From: Salisapilia sapeloensis
Lineage: Eukaryota > Oomycota > Peronosporomycetes > Peronosporales > Salisapiliaceae
Direction of reading: 5' to 3'
NCBI GenBank assembly: GCA_023334545.1
Contig: JAADVB010000048.1
Span: 29,397 to 93,396 of the forward strand
Length of the DNA stretch: 64,000 nt
Shown here: positions 63,393-64,000 of the stretch, in pieces
Layout: every line of letters starts with the position of its first letter
How positions within the stretch are numbered: the first letter of the stretch is position 1
The notes under the pieces: generated by a model
The model's input: only the letters and a program-made list of their open reading frames with translations
Databases searched by the model: none
What the model was told of the DNA's origin: nothing
Made by a program: the position numbers and the translations under genes

Positions 63393-64000
63393 TCATTTGA
63401 TGCAGCCGGTACACCCTCGGCCAAGACAAAAACTGGCGTGAACTGCGGCATGGTCGGAAACTGAATAACCACCAAAAGTGTCAGTGATAATCCCTCCTCC
63501 CAATAGACACGAGTTTTGATCTTTGCGGGCCAAAATGTAGTCCAGCTTCGAACCAATGGGTCTTTTTCCGTACGAACCACCAATATACGTAGGTCCTCCA
63601 GCACCAGCAGCCGTGAGGGACTGGTATAACTTTATTGGCGTTTTACGACCATTATGCTTATACTCCCCACGTAAGTACCTAATTGATCCTTCCTCAGGTG
63701 GAGCATTTAGATCTCCAGTCATAAAGACAGCGTCCTTGCTTGAACAAATATCCTTCAGGCGATCGGCGACCAAAACGGAGGATTCGAGATGACGACGATT
63801 AATGTCATAGTGAGTGTTGAGGAGGCAAACGACCGATCCGCTTCCAATATCCAAAAAACGAGCAACCGTTGCTACGCGACGGTATTCAAGTCCCCATCCG
63901 TTGGAGCCCAAAGACTCCGGCGTGTCACTCTGTAAATTGCAAGGTTTCCATGTCAATAATGAGTATACGCACTGAAAGTAGTAAGGAAGCTTACCAAAGC
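63393..64000 (-). CDS. endonuclease/exonuclease/phosphatase family protein (5' partial)
   Basis: Last exon 63393-63929 plus 6 bases (63995-64000) of the preceding exon; the rest lies beyond the window. The 65-nt intron is 63930-63994. The visible C-terminal ~180 residues contain SDTPESLGSNGWG, LLNTHYD, TGDLNAPP, GSKLDYILAR and SDHAAVHA. These supply the Asn-His, GD-N, D and catalytic SDH elements of the EEP fold. The SDTP..GS.GWG opening followed by NTHYD matches a group of mostly secreted EEP proteins in fungi and oomycetes rather than APE1 or inositol phosphatases. Substrate unknown. A cysteine-containing end (GRGCTGCIK) closes the protein. Confidence 0.85.
   Translation of the reverse strand, partial: FGKLPYYFQCVYSLLTWKPCNLQSDTPESLGSNGWGLEYRRVATVARFLDIGSGSVVCLLNTHYDINRRHLESSVLVADRLKDICSSKDAVFMTGDLNAPPEEGSIRYLRGEYKHNGRKTPIKLYQSLTAAGAGGPTYIGGSYGKRPIGSKLDYILARKDQNSCLLGGGIITDTFGGYSVSDHAAVHASFCLGRGCTGCIK

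Overview
This window looks like nuclear DNA of an oomycete (Stramenopiles), probably one that still makes flagellated zoospores. The reasons are: fusions typical of the group (a seven-helix receptor joined to a TKL kinase, FYVE fused to GAF, FYVE fused to an AGC kinase); very short GT-AG introns (43 of the 44 I place are 39-83 nt); tight gene packing with 3' ends as little as 24 bp apart; at least one good match to the oomycete initiator motif; and an armadillo protein that aligns with the flagellar radial-spoke protein RSPH14. I see no rRNA, tRNA, transposase, CRISPR or viral sequence. The organism call is inference from gene content; no marker gene settles the species.

Layout, with 30 protein genes. 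1-9.4 kb: MAK5/DDX24 helicase, a small unknown protein, a Nudix hydrolase, a SWAP-family splicing factor and MRD1. 9.6-16.3 kb: P5CS (proline synthesis), an annexin with a long Pro/Gln/Tyr tail, and a secreted, probably GPI-anchored protein. 16.4-22.9 kb: CDK5RAP3 (UFMylation) head-to-head with a GRAM/VASt lipid-transfer protein, then an 895-residue protein resembling FANCB/FAAP100. 24.9-32.5 kb: Arb2-FYVE-AGC kinase, DBP10/DDX54, a TOPORS-like RING protein and aspartate carbamoyltransferase. 33.5-41 kb: a Gln-rich KIX coactivator, an EF-hand protein, ROK1/DDX52 and an RSPH14-like protein. 41.4-50.7 kb: an unknown protein, a membrane-anchored metallophosphoesterase, a ZIP transporter, a membrane aspartic protease and the receptor-TKL kinase. 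51.5-64 kb: an ABCB6/HMT1-type ABC half-transporter, FYVE-GAF, VPS34, an unknown protein, an UNC93-like protein and the 3' end of an EEP-family phosphatase/nuclease.

The genes are not an operon, but themes recur. Four ribosome-biogenesis factors (MAK5, MRD1, DBP10, ROK1) lie within 39 kb. PI3P is made by VPS34 and probably read by two FYVE proteins, one immediately upstream of VPS34. CDK5RAP3 and the GRAM/VASt protein, both ER-linked in other eukaryotes, share a 77-bp divergent promoter.

Seventeen genes are spliced and several use exons of 14-40 nt, so simple ORF calling breaks them. I rebuilt their exon chains by joining canonical splice sites in phase and checking that the joined protein matches its family. 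Exon coordinates are in each entry and should be treated as predictions until RNA evidence is seen.
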